A stretch of 41,765 nt of DNA from Minisyncoccota bacterium. Its GTDB lineage: Bacteria; Patescibacteriota; Minisyncoccia; Phycocordibacterales; UBA12079. This document shows, piece after piece, positions 8,063 to 17,654 of the stretch. Within the stretch, counting starts at the first letter, position 1. Every line of letters starts with the position of its first letter. The stretch covers positions 1-41,765 of the forward strand of contig JAGLSI010000003.1 of the NCBI GenBank assembly GCA_023135835.1, read 5' to 3'. The notes beneath the pieces are model-generated. The model saw only the letters and a program-made list of their open reading frames with translations, was not told the origin of the DNA and did no database searches. The position numbers and the translations under genes were made by a program.

Positions 8063-10339
8063 ATGTTAAATCAATTTATTGATATTATTAAAGATACAAC
8101 GATAACTACTATTATTTCGGTAATGGGTCTATTTGGTATGGGTGATGTTGGTTTTTTAGATTCACCAGATGTTAATTTATCTGATTTTGCTCAAGCTAAT
8201 ATCTCAGAAGCGATAAATTCTGATGTCGGTGAAGTTGTAGAGGAGTCTCCAGAAACAATTAATCCTGTGGCAAGTATTGATAATGAAGATTTATTTTCAG
8301 ATGTTCAAGAGAATCAAGTAGAACTAATAGACGGAACAGAATATTTTATTAAAGAGGATCTTCCTGAAGCTATTTTTGCTAGACCAGAACCATTGGTGGT
8401 AGTTATTCCTGAAACTGAAAATATTGTAATTACTGAATCAGGTGAGTCTCTAGTTGAGCAAGATGAGCAAGAAGAATTTATTACATTAGGAGAAGGATTG
8501 ATTGAAGATGTTCGTGTAATTAATCCTATTAAGCCAACCAAAGTTAAAAAGGAAGTAGATGTTTCTTTGATTTTAGAAACTAATTTTGATGAGTTTGATT
8601 CTAAATTGCAGATTGTTGAGATTACCGAAGATGAAGATAACTTTTTCGTAGCTTATCAATATATTACTCTTGCTGTTGAGGACAAAGTTTGGAAGGTAGT
8701 TTTAAAAGAAAAAAATATTAGTATTAATAAAAATATTTTAGAAGGAAAAGATTTAGGAAATTATTTATCTGAAGAATTAGCAGAAGTTATAAATACTGAT
8801 ATTGTTTATTTAAAGGAAGTTCAGGAAATTCAAATTATTAAAAAAGCTAAAGAAGATGCTCTTGCTTTAGTAGAGGTGGAGGAAAGTACAAGAACTGTGG
8901 CCACTGATTATTCTTCTTTGATTGGAAAGGTTCTTGATATAGAAGAAATTGATTTTGGAGATTATATTCCTTTTGTAAAAGATGAAGAAATTACAGAGAT
9001 AATCACTATTTCAGATATAATTACTAGTGAAACAGAAATAGATGAAGAGGACCCTATTGTTGATCCAGAACCTGTGGCTGAAGAAGATAATACAACTTCA
9101 ACAGGGGTAGTTGATAATCAAGCCCCGTTGTTAGTAATTCAGGGAAATAACCCAGCTTTAGTTCAAATTGGTACTAGTTATGTAGATTTAGGAGCTAAGG
9201 TAACTGATAATATTAGCGAAGGGTTGGGTGTTCATGTAGGCGGTGATGTTGTAGATACCTCAGTTAAAGGATCTTATTTTGTAATATATACAGCTACAGA
9301 CGAAGCAGGAAATGTGGCGACCGCTACAAGAGAAGTTATAGTATATGACTACGGGGTTGTTCCTGAAGTTCCAAAGGAAGATGATATTTCTGTAGATATT
9401 CCAGAAGAGGAAATTGTGGAGGAAGAAGATGCTGTGGATGAAGAAGATGCAAGTCCAGAAATAAAAGAATTAACCGTTGATAATTGGGAAGAAGGTTCTT
9501 TTGAAGAGAAAAAGATTTTTGCAGAAGATGAGCTTGGTATTAAAGTAGCTAAGAAAATTTTAGAAGAAGAATTAGATTCTTTAATTATAGAAGCTATCAA
9601 CAGGTTAGACGAGGAAGTTGTAGTTGATATGTCTCAAACTAAAGGAGAGGATATTTATGATATGGGAGTTACAGAGGAAGAGTTGGCTGAAATTATATTA
9701 GCCGAAGAAGAACAGGCTCTTGCTGAAGCTGAGGTTGATACAGTAATTGAGGTTGTTGAAGTTGTTGCTGATACTGTGGTTGAGGCTGTTAGTGAAGGTT
9801 TAGAAAATGTAAAAGAAGCAACCGAAGATATTGTAGAAGAGGTAACAGCTTCGCTTGGTTTTGTTAATGTGAAAGGCTTGTTTGGAGATGTAAATTCATT
9901 TGCAGGTAAAAATAATACAGCCCAAATTTTAAGCAATGGTGTTTATGAATTAATTGGTTCTTTGGCTGATAATTTTTATAATATTTTTAATATTATTTAT
10001 AAAAAAATAAAAACTTCCCCTGTTGGTGAAGTTGGAGGAAGCTTTAAGAAACTTTTTGTTGAAAATACAGGGAATCTAGTTCCTTTTATAAGTTTTTCTT
10101 ATAATAAAATAAAAGAGGCGCCAATTACTGTGATCTCTAAATTATCTGGGGTTTCATCTTTAGCTGGTATAAAATATTCAAAAGAAGATTATCTTGGTGA
10201 AGAGCTTGTTGTAGATGAAATAGAAGAAATAAATAAAACAGGAGCATTAAAGGAAAAAGTTTCCGCTGCAGGAAGATTTATGAAATATAGTTTAAATAAA
10301 ACATTAGATTTTTTTAAAAATAATAAACCTGCTATTTAA
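8063..10339 (+). CDS. Acidic surface protein with DUF5011/bacterial Ig-like domain
   Basis: APLLVIQGNNPALVQIGTSYVDLGAKVTDN...GSYFVIYTATDEAGNVATATREVIV, with long Glu-rich flanks. Confidence 0.65.
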   Translation: MLNQFIDIIKDTTITTIISVMGLFGMGDVGFLDSPDVNLSDFAQANISEAINSDVGEVVEESPETINPVASIDNEDLFSDVQENQVELIDGTEYFIKEDLPEAIFARPEPLVVVIPETENIVITESGESLVEQDEQEEFITLGEGLIEDVRVINPIKPTKVKKEVDVSLILETNFDEFDSKLQIVEITEDEDNFFVAYQYITLAVEDKVWKVVLKEKNISINKNILEGKDLGNYLSEELAEVINTDIVYLKEVQEIQIIKKAKEDALALVEVEESTRTVATDYSSLIGKVLDIEEIDFGDYIPFVKDEEITEIITISDIITSETEIDEEDPIVDPEPVAEEDNTTSTGVVDNQAPLLVIQGNNPALVQIGTSYVDLGAKVTDNISEGLGVHVGGDVVDTSVKGSYFVIYTATDEAGNVATATREVIVYDYGVVPEVPKEDDISVDIPEEEIVEEEDAVDEEDASPEIKELTVDNWEEGSFEEKKIFAEDELGIKVAKKILEEELDSLIIEAINRLDEEVVVDMSQTKGEDIYDMGVTEEELAEIILAEEEQALAEAEVDTVIEVVEVVADTVVEAVSEGLENVKEATEDIVEEVTASLGFVNVKGLFGDVNSFAGKNNTAQILSNGVYELIGSLADNFYNIFNIIYKKIKTSPVGEVGGSFKKLFVENTGNLVPFISFSYNKIKEAPITVISKLSGVSSLAGIKYSKEDYLGEELVVDEIEEINKTGALKEKVSAAGRFMKYSLNKTLDFFKNNKPAI

Positions 10340-10353
10340 TTAGAAAAAATAAC

Positions 10354-11403
10354 ATGATAAAAACAGATAAAATTAGAGTTGCTATAAATGGTTTTGGTAG
10401 AATAGGCCGAGCTTTTTATAAATTAGCTTTAGCAGAGCCACAGATAGAAATTGTTGCTGTTAATGATTTGTCAGATATAGACAATTTAAATTATCTCTTA
10501 AAGTACGATAGTGCTTATGGATTATCAGAATGCAAGTCTTTAGAAAAAGATATTTTTTATAATGAACCAGATCCACAATATTTACCATGGAAAGAATTAG
10601 AGGTAGATATTGTTGTTGAGTCTACAGGAGCTTTTAATACTTATGAAAAAGCGAGTGCTCATATTAAAGCTGGGGCAAAAAAAGTAGTTTTGAGTGCCCC
10701 TGTAAAAGAAAATAAAAATCCTTTAGAAGAGAAAGAAATTTCAGGACCTGATATTCCAGAATATAATTTAAAAGGAAAAACTGTTTTAATGGGAATAAAT
10801 GAAGATGAGTTGAAAGATTGTTACATTAGTGCTAATGGTTCTTGTACTACTAATGCTGTTAGTCCTGTTTTGCAAATTTTAAATCAAAAAATAGGTATAG
10901 AAAAAGCTTTGTTGAATACAATTCATTCATATACTTCTACGCAAAGATTGGTTGACTCCACTAATAAAAAAGATTTTAGAAAGGGGAGAGCTGCTGCTCA
11001 AAATATAATTCCTTCTACTACAGGAGCTGCAATTGCTACAACCTTAGCTATAAAAGAATTGGCTGGGAAATTTGATGGTATGTCGGTTAGAGTTCCCACT
11101 TTAGTTGGTTCGTTAGTTGATTTAACTTTTATAACTAAGAGAAATGTAAGCGTAGAGGAACTAAATTCAATCTTAAAAGAAGCGACTCAAGATAAAAGAT
11201 GGGATGGAATTTATAATGTAACAGAGGATCCGATTGTTTCTTCTGATATTATCGCTAATCCTTATGCTGCCTTAGTTGATTTATCTTTAACAAAGGTGGT
11301 TGATGGTAACTTAGTAAAAGTTTTGATTTGGTATGATAATGAAATGGGTTATACTAATACTTTAATTAAGCATGTTTTAAAAACGAGTGAAAGTTTAAAT
11401 TAG
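10354..11403 (+). CDS. gap: Glyceraldehyde-3-phosphate dehydrogenase
   Basis: VAINGFGRIGRAFYK, SANGSCTTNAVSPVL active site, WYDNEMGYTN. Confidence 0.97.
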   Translation: MIKTDKIRVAINGFGRIGRAFYKLALAEPQIEIVAVNDLSDIDNLNYLLKYDSAYGLSECKSLEKDIFYNEPDPQYLPWKELEVDIVVESTGAFNTYEKASAHIKAGAKKVVLSAPVKENKNPLEEKEISGPDIPEYNLKGKTVLMGINEDELKDCYISANGSCTTNAVSPVLQILNQKIGIEKALLNTIHSYTSTQRLVDSTNKKDFRKGRAAAQNIIPSTTGAAIATTLAIKELAGKFDGMSVRVPTLVGSLVDLTFITKRNVSVEELNSILKEATQDKRWDGIYNVTEDPIVSSDIIANPYAALVDLSLTKVVDGNLVKVLIWYDNEMGYTNTLIKHVLKTSESLN

Positions 11404-11413
11404 TTAGTAATTT

Positions 11414-11490
11414 GAAGTCCGACCTCTTAACTAAAATATTCGTAACCTTTAGTTATTCGTTTTGTTTTCTTAATACTGAGGTCGGACTTC
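11414..11490. repeat. Inverted repeat gaagtccgacctc ... gaggtcggacttc (13-bp arms, 51-nt spacer)
   Basis: Arms at 11414-11426 and 11478-11490 in the gap-rpiB intergenic region. Confidence 0.8.
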
Positions 11491-11551
11491 TTAATTATTT
11501 TGAACCGATAATTTAGAAATTTAAATAAAATTAAAAATTAATAGTAAAATT

Positions 11552-12007
11552 ATGGAAAAAACAATAAAAATTTTGATAGCTTCGGATCATGCAGGATTTG
11601 AGTTAAAAGAAGTTCTAAAACCCTTTTTAATAGATTTAGGTTATGAAGTAGAAGATGAAGGTGCTTTTGAATATCATTCAGAAGATGATTATCCTGATTT
11701 TATAAATCCCTTAGCTTCTAAAGTATCTCAAAATTCAGAAGAATATAAAGGAATTATTTTAGGTTCTTCTGGGCAAGGAGAGGCTATTGTTGCTAATCGC
11801 TTTAAGGGAGTAAGGGCTGTTGTTTTTAATTCTTCAAATTTAGAAATAATAAAATTATCCAGAGAACACAACAATGCAAATATATTGTCTTTAGGAGCTA
11901 AGTTCCTTTCTGATAAAGAGGCTCAGGATGCAGTGAAATTGTGGTTAGAAACTTCTTTCCCTGAAGAAGTTAGGCATGTTCGTAGAATTGAAAAAATAGA
12001 TAATTAG
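11552..12007 (+). CDS. rpiB: RpiB/LacA/LacB family sugar-phosphate isomerase
   Basis: IASDHAGFELKEVLKPFL and GSSGQGEAIVANRFKGVRA. Confidence 0.93.
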   Translation: MEKTIKILIASDHAGFELKEVLKPFLIDLGYEVEDEGAFEYHSEDDYPDFINPLASKVSQNSEEYKGIILGSSGQGEAIVANRFKGVRAVVFNSSNLEIIKLSREHNNANILSLGAKFLSDKEAQDAVKLWLETSFPEEVRHVRRIEKIDN

Positions 12008-12140
12008 TAATTAATTATTAGTTAAACCAGTGATAAAACGACAAAGGTTTGATTGGTTTAATATAGAAGTTAAAGGAGAAGCTGTTTATATAACATCAAT
12101 GGTATTTAAAATTAATTTTAAATATAACAAGATATTATAA

Positions 12141-12160
12141 TACTCCAGTTAACTGGAGTA
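12141..12160. promoter_or_regulatory. 20-bp perfect palindrome TACTCCAGTTAACTGGAGTA, copy 1; candidate operator upstream of the TrpR-like gene
   Basis: Perfect dyad, 45 bp upstream of the ATG at 12206. Confidence 0.55.
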
Positions 12161-12205
12161 ATGTTAAAATAATTTTATTATATTTTATTATATTTTATTT
12201 ATATT

Positions 12206-12643
12206 ATGGTTAACGTATCAAAACAAAGATTAAGTAGAAATGTTTTAAATCAAATCAATGATAGATTAATTAGTGTTGTTTCTAATTTAAAAACAAATTC
12301 TTTTACAGGGAATTTTTTAGATGATTTGTTGAGTGAATCTGAAAAAATAACTTTAGCCAAAAGATTAGCTGTTATATTTATGCTTCAAGAAAATATAAGC
12401 TGGTATAGAATTTCTACTTTATTGAAAGTAAGTCAAACTACAGTCAGGAAGATTGCTGTGGATATTGATTTAGAAAAATATGAAAATATTTTAAAGATTG
12501 TTAATCAAAGAAAAAATAGAATCACTTTTTGGACAGGAATGGAAATTGTTTTAAAGGCGGGAATGCCTCCGATTGTAGGAAAGGGAAGATGGGATTTTCT
12601 TAATGATTTAGATGAAAAATATAATTTAAAGAATAAAGAATAA
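12206..12643 (+). CDS. TrpR/YerC-YecD superfamily DNA-binding regulator
   Basis: LLSESEKITLAKRLAVIFMLQENISWYRISTLLKVSQTTVRKI matches the Trp-repressor-type HTH pattern. Confidence 0.8.
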   Translation: MVNVSKQRLSRNVLNQINDRLISVVSNLKTNSFTGNFLDDLLSESEKITLAKRLAVIFMLQENISWYRISTLLKVSQTTVRKIAVDIDLEKYENILKIVNQRKNRITFWTGMEIVLKAGMPPIVGKGRWDFLNDLDEKYNLKNKE

Positions 12644-12669
12644 AGAATAAAGAATAGAGAATAGAGAAT
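12628..12669 (+). repeat. Heptamer tandem repeat (aaagaat)4(agagaat)2 spanning the stop codon of the TrpR-like gene
   Basis: Six consecutive 7-bp units read directly. Confidence 0.85.
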
Positions 12670-12676
12670 AAATTAG

Positions 12677-12704
12677 TAATTACTCCAGTTAACTGGAGTA
12701 ATTA
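12677..12704. repeat. 28-bp perfect palindrome TAATTACTCCAGTTAACTGGAGTAATTA, copy 2
   Basis: Same core as 12141-12160. Confidence 0.85.
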
Positions 12705-12872
12705 AATCTATTTAACACAAATCATTTGAGATAATTATCTATTATTAGTTATTTATATATGTAGTAGTTAAAATACTTTAACTATCTCAGTTAATTATGG
12801 TAACCGAAAATGTTTGTGAGGTTTTTAATAGATTAGACTAATTTAATTTTAATAAATAAAAAATATCAAAAG

Positions 12873-12896
12873 ATTACTCCAGTTAACTGGAGTAAT
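12873..12896. repeat. 24-bp perfect palindrome ATTACTCCAGTTAACTGGAGTAAT, copy 3
   Basis: Same core as the copies at 12141 and 12677. Confidence 0.85.
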
Positions 12897-12944
12897 ATAA
12901 GTGTTAATATTAGTGTTGTAGTATAAATAACTTGTAAGAATAAA

Positions 12945-13703
12945 TTATTTTTTCTTTAAATATTGTCCGATTTTCCACCAAAAGATTTTTTGTTGGTCTT
13001 TAATTGATTTACGACTCTCTTTTACTTCTGACCAATATTGATAAATAATATTTTCTGGAATTCTTTTAAAAAACCCTAGATAGAAACCAAAAGAACCTTT
13101 GCCTTTTTTATTTGTTTCCTGAAAATATTCTCTTATTTCAGCAACTAAGTAATGTTTTTCGGAATGAAGTGAGCTTTTTTTATTATTATTTTGTGGAGAT
13201 AATAGATTTCCAATGCTTTGAACTCCCTTACCACTTAATTTAACCTCTTTTTTTTCTGGAAGAAAAGGCTTTAATTTGCTACTAATAAAATCTGGGATAA
13301 TTTTTTTACTATAATTTTTAATAGTATTTTTTTCTGAAATTTCAGAAATTTTATTCAGCTCTTTTTTAATAGTTTTTGTAAAAATTTTTTCTAATGAAAA
13401 GTCTAAGGTATTTTTAATTTTAGCTGTTTTTGTTTCTATGTCTTTAATAACTTCTTCAGAAAGAAAAGGAAATTCATAAGGGTTTGTAGTTTTGTTTATC
13501 TGAATATCAGTTTTTCTTAAAAATTGTTTTGTATTTTTTGAGTTATCTATTCCTATAATTAAAACAGGTTTTTCTTTTTTATTATTTGATTGTGAGTAAG
13601 GGGCTAGAATAATAGAACCAATTGAAAAGTTTTCTTGAGTAAAAAACAAGGCTGGTTTTTGAAATTTATTTCTATATATAGGAATAACAGTTAGTATATT
13701 CAT
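12945..13703 (-). CDS. Hypothetical protein; N-terminus faintly resembles the PriA 3'-binding domain
   Basis: Long ORF, NILTVIPIYRNKFQKPALFFTQENFSIGSIILAPYS start, no recognised catalytic motif. Confidence 0.5.
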   Translation of the reverse strand: MNILTVIPIYRNKFQKPALFFTQENFSIGSIILAPYSQSNNKKEKPVLIIGIDNSKNTKQFLRKTDIQINKTTNPYEFPFLSEEVIKDIETKTAKIKNTLDFSLEKIFTKTIKKELNKISEISEKNTIKNYSKKIIPDFISSKLKPFLPEKKEVKLSGKGVQSIGNLLSPQNNNKKSSLHSEKHYLVAEIREYFQETNKKGKGSFGFYLGFFKRIPENIIYQYWSEVKESRKSIKDQQKIFWWKIGQYLKKK

Positions 13704-13868
13704 AATTTAATTATATACTATCTATTCATTAAAGCACCAGAACCTACCTACATCAGTAGGTATAAAAATAATTATTGAATTATTCTTGTAAATATGGACA
13801 ATATTAATTTTTCATGATATGTTTTTAATAGATTTGTAAAATAAAATTTTTTAAAAATGGGGGGTATT

Positions 13869-14312
13869 ATGGATGAAATAAGTAGGATAAAGATTTCTTA
13901 TAAAAATTGGTTATCTTCTGTCCAGAAATGGATAAAGATATTAAGAAAGGTTCAAAAAAGAGAATCTTTTTCTAATAATGATGGTTTTAAGTCATTAGTT
14001 GTAATGAATGATTGCGGTTATTGCGAAGAAAGCGAATTTCTTGGAAATGAATTCTGTGGGTGTCAAGGTTGTCATCTTCATCAAAAACAAAGGATGTATT
14101 TTCCTCCAGGAATGATTGTTGGAAAGAAATTTCCTGTTTGTTTTTCGTATGTATATCCAGAAAGTCATTTTTCCTTGTTTGTTTCTGAAATGAGGAAAAA
14201 TTTTGTTGATTTTGAGGTGGCAGAATACCATAGTGAAATAATTTTGGATACAATTTTAAAAGATTGTCCTGATAAAGGCAGGGCAAAAAGAGATGGAATT
14301 GTTGTTCGATAA
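13869..14312 (+). CDS. Cys-rich hypothetical protein
   Basis: ORF with CGYCEESEFLGNEFCGCQGCHLHQ. ATG at 13869 preferred over 13857 because GGGGGG precedes it. Confidence 0.6.
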   Translation: MDEISRIKISYKNWLSSVQKWIKILRKVQKRESFSNNDGFKSLVVMNDCGYCEESEFLGNEFCGCQGCHLHQKQRMYFPPGMIVGKKFPVCFSYVYPESHFSLFVSEMRKNFVDFEVAEYHSEIILDTILKDCPDKGRAKRDGIVVR

Positions 14313-14314
14313 CA

Positions 14315-14358
14315 AATAACCCTGTATCTTATCTAGGTAGATAAGATACAGGGTTATT
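14315..14358. terminator. Bidirectional hairpin between convergent genes
   Basis: aataaccctgtatcttatct-aggt-agataagatacagggttatt, 20-bp perfect stem. Confidence 0.8.
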
Positions 14359-14362
14359 ATAA

Positions 14363-15007
14363 TTAATAAGATACTTCCATTAAGTTGTTATTATCTAAGA
14401 TATAAATATTATTATCATCTTTTTTAATAAAAGTAGGGTTTTTACCTTTATAAATTGGTTGTAAGTTTTGCTCTGTTTCGTAATCAACTCCTAATGCATA
14501 AATACCATCATCTAATGCCATTAAAATAACATCATCTCTGTTTTTATAAAAATCAATTGCTGTTATCTGCTTTTTAATTTCTATTGTAGATATTGTTTCA
14601 AGAGCTTCTGTTGAAATTAAGTTTTTTCTAAAATCAGCCATAATAGTCCAATATTCAGAATCTGCTTTTTCTATTATAAAACCACTAGTATTTTGAGGGA
14701 CAAAAAATGGATTTAATTCAAGAGTTTTTTCCCCGAAGATTTCTATTTCTTTAGTCCAGGGCCAGTATCCTTCTTTGTAAACAAGTACATTATGAATTCC
14801 ATTTTTTATTTTAAATTCAGGGTTAATACTATTTGTTGATTTTTCCTGTGTGTTATCTATGTAAATAACCAGAGTTTCGTCTAAGCTATTTATTTGTAAA
14901 AAACCATTTTGTTTTTTATCGTAATTAAAATAAAATAAACTACCTAAAATTAATATTAATATTCCTATAACTATTAATGAATTCTTTTCTTTTTTATTTT
15001 TTTGCAT
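14363..15007 (-). CDS. Membrane-anchored PEGA-domain-like protein
   Basis: N-terminal TM, IDNTQEKSTNSINPEFKIKNGIHNVLVYKEGYWPWTKEIEI. Confidence 0.6.
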   Translation of the reverse strand: MQKNKKEKNSLIVIGILILILGSLFYFNYDKKQNGFLQINSLDETLVIYIDNTQEKSTNSINPEFKIKNGIHNVLVYKEGYWPWTKEIEIFGEKTLELNPFFVPQNTSGFIIEKADSEYWTIMADFRKNLISTEALETISTIEIKKQITAIDFYKNRDDVILMALDDGIYALGVDYETEQNLQPIYKGKNPTFIKKDDNNIYILDNNNLMEVSY

Positions 15008-15167
15008 TTTTTAATTCTACCATTACTTAAATTAAAATCAATTGTAAATTTTTTAAAATAATCGTATGATGAAGAGGTAATTTAAAAATTAAATTAAAAG
15101 ATATTTATTAGAAGTAAAAAGGGACTTGTTCCTTTAAAGATACTTTTAATAAAGTATCTTTAACGGG

Positions 15168-16460
15168 ATGAAAAAAGATAAATTTATAATTCAAGGATTA
15201 GGAAATAATAACTTTTTATCAGGGAAGATAAGGGTTAATGGGGCTAAAAATGCTGTTTTGCCTGTAATGGCTTCAAGTGTTTTATTTAAGGATGGTTTTG
15301 GGGTTAAAAATGTTCCTTTTATTGAAGATTTAAACCGTTTAGATGAGATTTTAAAGGGATTAGGGATAGAAATGAAAAAAGAAAAAGAAGGAGAATATTT
15401 TATTAATACAAAAGGAATTAACGGTGTAGAAATTGACGAAGAAGCTTCTAAAAGAATGAGAGCTTCTGTTATTTTTACAGGGCCAATTTTAGCTCGTTTT
15501 GGAGAATTAGTTTTTCCTCATCCTGGAGGGTGTGTTATTGGAGCACGACCGATAGATCTATTTTTAGATGGTTTTGAAAAAATGGGGGCTAAGATTGAAC
15601 ATAGCGATGGGAAATATTCCATAAAAGCTAAAGATGGAAGATTAAAAGGAGCAAATATATTTTTTAAAATTCCAAGTGTAACAGCTACAGAAACTTTTAT
15701 TATGGCAGGGATTTTAGCAGAAGGGAAAACAACTTTAAAAAATGTAGCAATAGAACCAGAAATAATTTCTTTAATAGAATGGCTGAATAGTTGTGGTGCT
15801 AAAATTAAAGGAGTAGGGACTCCTGTTCTAGAAATAGAAGGAGGTGTTTTATTAGAAGCTGGTGATAAAATTTATGAAACTATAGCTGACCGTTTAGAGA
15901 CAGGATCTTTTTTAATTCTAGGGGCTTTATGTGCTTCTGATTTAGAGATTTATAATTGCAACCCTGCTCATTTAGAAATAATAACTGAGATGTTAAAGGA
16001 TTCAGGTGTAGATATGCAAGTTGGTAAAGACTTTATAAAAGTAAATAATAAAAATTTAAAAAATTATAAAGCTTTTAATATAAAAACTCATGAGTATCCT
16101 GGATTTCCAACAGACTTACAATCTCCAATGACAGTTTTTCTTACTCAGGCTCAAGGTGAATCTTTAATCTTTGAAACTATTTTTGAAGGGAGGTTGAATT
16201 ATACAAGTGATTTAGTTAAGATGGGAGCAGATATAAAAATGTGGGATGCACATAGAGTTACTGTTAAAGGCCCTAATCAGTTGAAGGGTCGCGAGTTAGA
16301 AGGACCAGATATTAGAACAGGTTTTGCTTTTGTAATCGCTTCTTTGGTTGCAGAAAAAGAATCTGTTATCACTAATGTTTACTATATTGATAGGGGTTAT
16401 GGATCAATAGAAAAAAGATTATCTGGAATTGGAGCAGATATAAAAAGAGTTGAAAATTAA
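15168..16460 (+). CDS. murA: UDP-N-acetylglucosamine 1-carboxyvinyltransferase
   Basis: GKIRVNGAKNAVLPVMA, PGGCVIGARPIDLFL, GFPTDLQSPMTVFLTQAQG. Confidence 0.96.
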   Translation: MKKDKFIIQGLGNNNFLSGKIRVNGAKNAVLPVMASSVLFKDGFGVKNVPFIEDLNRLDEILKGLGIEMKKEKEGEYFINTKGINGVEIDEEASKRMRASVIFTGPILARFGELVFPHPGGCVIGARPIDLFLDGFEKMGAKIEHSDGKYSIKAKDGRLKGANIFFKIPSVTATETFIMAGILAEGKTTLKNVAIEPEIISLIEWLNSCGAKIKGVGTPVLEIEGGVLLEAGDKIYETIADRLETGSFLILGALCASDLEIYNCNPAHLEIITEMLKDSGVDMQVGKDFIKVNNKNLKNYKAFNIKTHEYPGFPTDLQSPMTVFLTQAQGESLIFETIFEGRLNYTSDLVKMGADIKMWDAHRVTVKGPNQLKGRELEGPDIRTGFAFVIASLVAEKESVITNVYYIDRGYGSIEKRLSGIGADIKRVEN

Positions 16461-16471
16461 AACTATATATT

Positions 16472-17488
16472 ATGTCATTTTTCACAAAAAAATTAGGAAT
16501 AGATTTAGGGACAGCTAACACTTTAATCTTTGCACCAAAAAAAGGGGTTGTTTTGAGTGAGCCGTCAGTTGTTGCTGTATCAGAAATTGATAATAAGATA
16601 TTAGCTGTTGGAATAGGAGCTAAGAAGATGATAGGAAGAACTCCAGAAAGTGTTATTACTTATAGGCCCATGAAGGACGGTGTTATTGCTGATTATAGAG
16701 TAACTGAAGTAATGCTTCGTTATTATATAAACAAAGTTTTAGGTAAGTGGAATTTTTTTAAACCAGAAGTAATTATTTCTGTTCCAGCGGGAATTACATC
16801 AACAGAAAGGCGAGCTGTTATTGAGGCCACTATAAAAGCAGGAGCTAAAAAAGCTTTTGTAGTTAAAGAACCTATTTTAGCCGCTATTGGAGCAGGAGTA
16901 GCTATTGAAGAAGCAGGGGGTCATATGATTGTTGATATTGGTGGAGGAACTATTGATGTTGCTGTTATTTCTTTGGGAGGAATTGTTGCTTCCACTTCTG
17001 TAAAATGTGCAGGAGATAAGATGAATGAAACAATTATTGATTTTGTTAAAAGAAAGTATAACTTATCAATAGGAGATAAAACAGCTGAAGAAATAAAAAT
17101 TAAAATTGGATCAGCCTTACCTTTAGAAGAAGAATTATCAATGGAGATAAGAGGGAGAGATTTTATTTCTGGTTTACCTAGGACAATTGAAGTAAAAACA
17201 AATGAAGTCGCAAAAGCTTTAAGCAAAGATTTAAGAGAGATAATTAAAGCTATTAAGACTGTTTTCCAAGAAACTCCCCCTGAATTATCAGCAGATATAG
17301 TTCAAAGAGGTATAATTATGACAGGAGGGTCTTCACAATTAAGAAATTTACCAGAATTAATTTATAGAAGAACTGGGGTTAAAGCTTGTCTAGCAAAGGA
17401 TTCTTTTTATTGTGTATCAAAAGGAACAGGCGTAGCGTTAGAACATTTAGACGTGTATAGAAAAAGTGTTATTTTAAAAAGATATTAG
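16472..17488 (+). CDS. mreB: Rod shape-determining protein MreB
   Basis: LGIDLGTANTLIF, EPSVVAV, DIGGGTIDVAVISLGG, IMTGGSSQLRNL. Confidence 0.96.
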   Translation: MSFFTKKLGIDLGTANTLIFAPKKGVVLSEPSVVAVSEIDNKILAVGIGAKKMIGRTPESVITYRPMKDGVIADYRVTEVMLRYYINKVLGKWNFFKPEVIISVPAGITSTERRAVIEATIKAGAKKAFVVKEPILAAIGAGVAIEEAGGHMIVDIGGGTIDVAVISLGGIVASTSVKCAGDKMNETIIDFVKRKYNLSIGDKTAEEIKIKIGSALPLEEELSMEIRGRDFISGLPRTIEVKTNEVAKALSKDLREIIKAIKTVFQETPPELSADIVQRGIIMTGGSSQLRNLPELIYRRTGVKACLAKDSFYCVSKGTGVALEHLDVYRKSVILKRY

Positions 17489-17654
17489 ATGAGTCAAAAG
17501 TCTATATGCAAAGCATATAATTCCAGCGCTCGGATTATGTGAAAATGAATTTTCACAAATCCTCGCTTGAAATTATAAAGTTTATAAAGTCTATAAAGTA
17601 AAAAATTTGCTTTGCAAATTTTCTTAAAAACTATAAACTAACCTATTAAACAAA

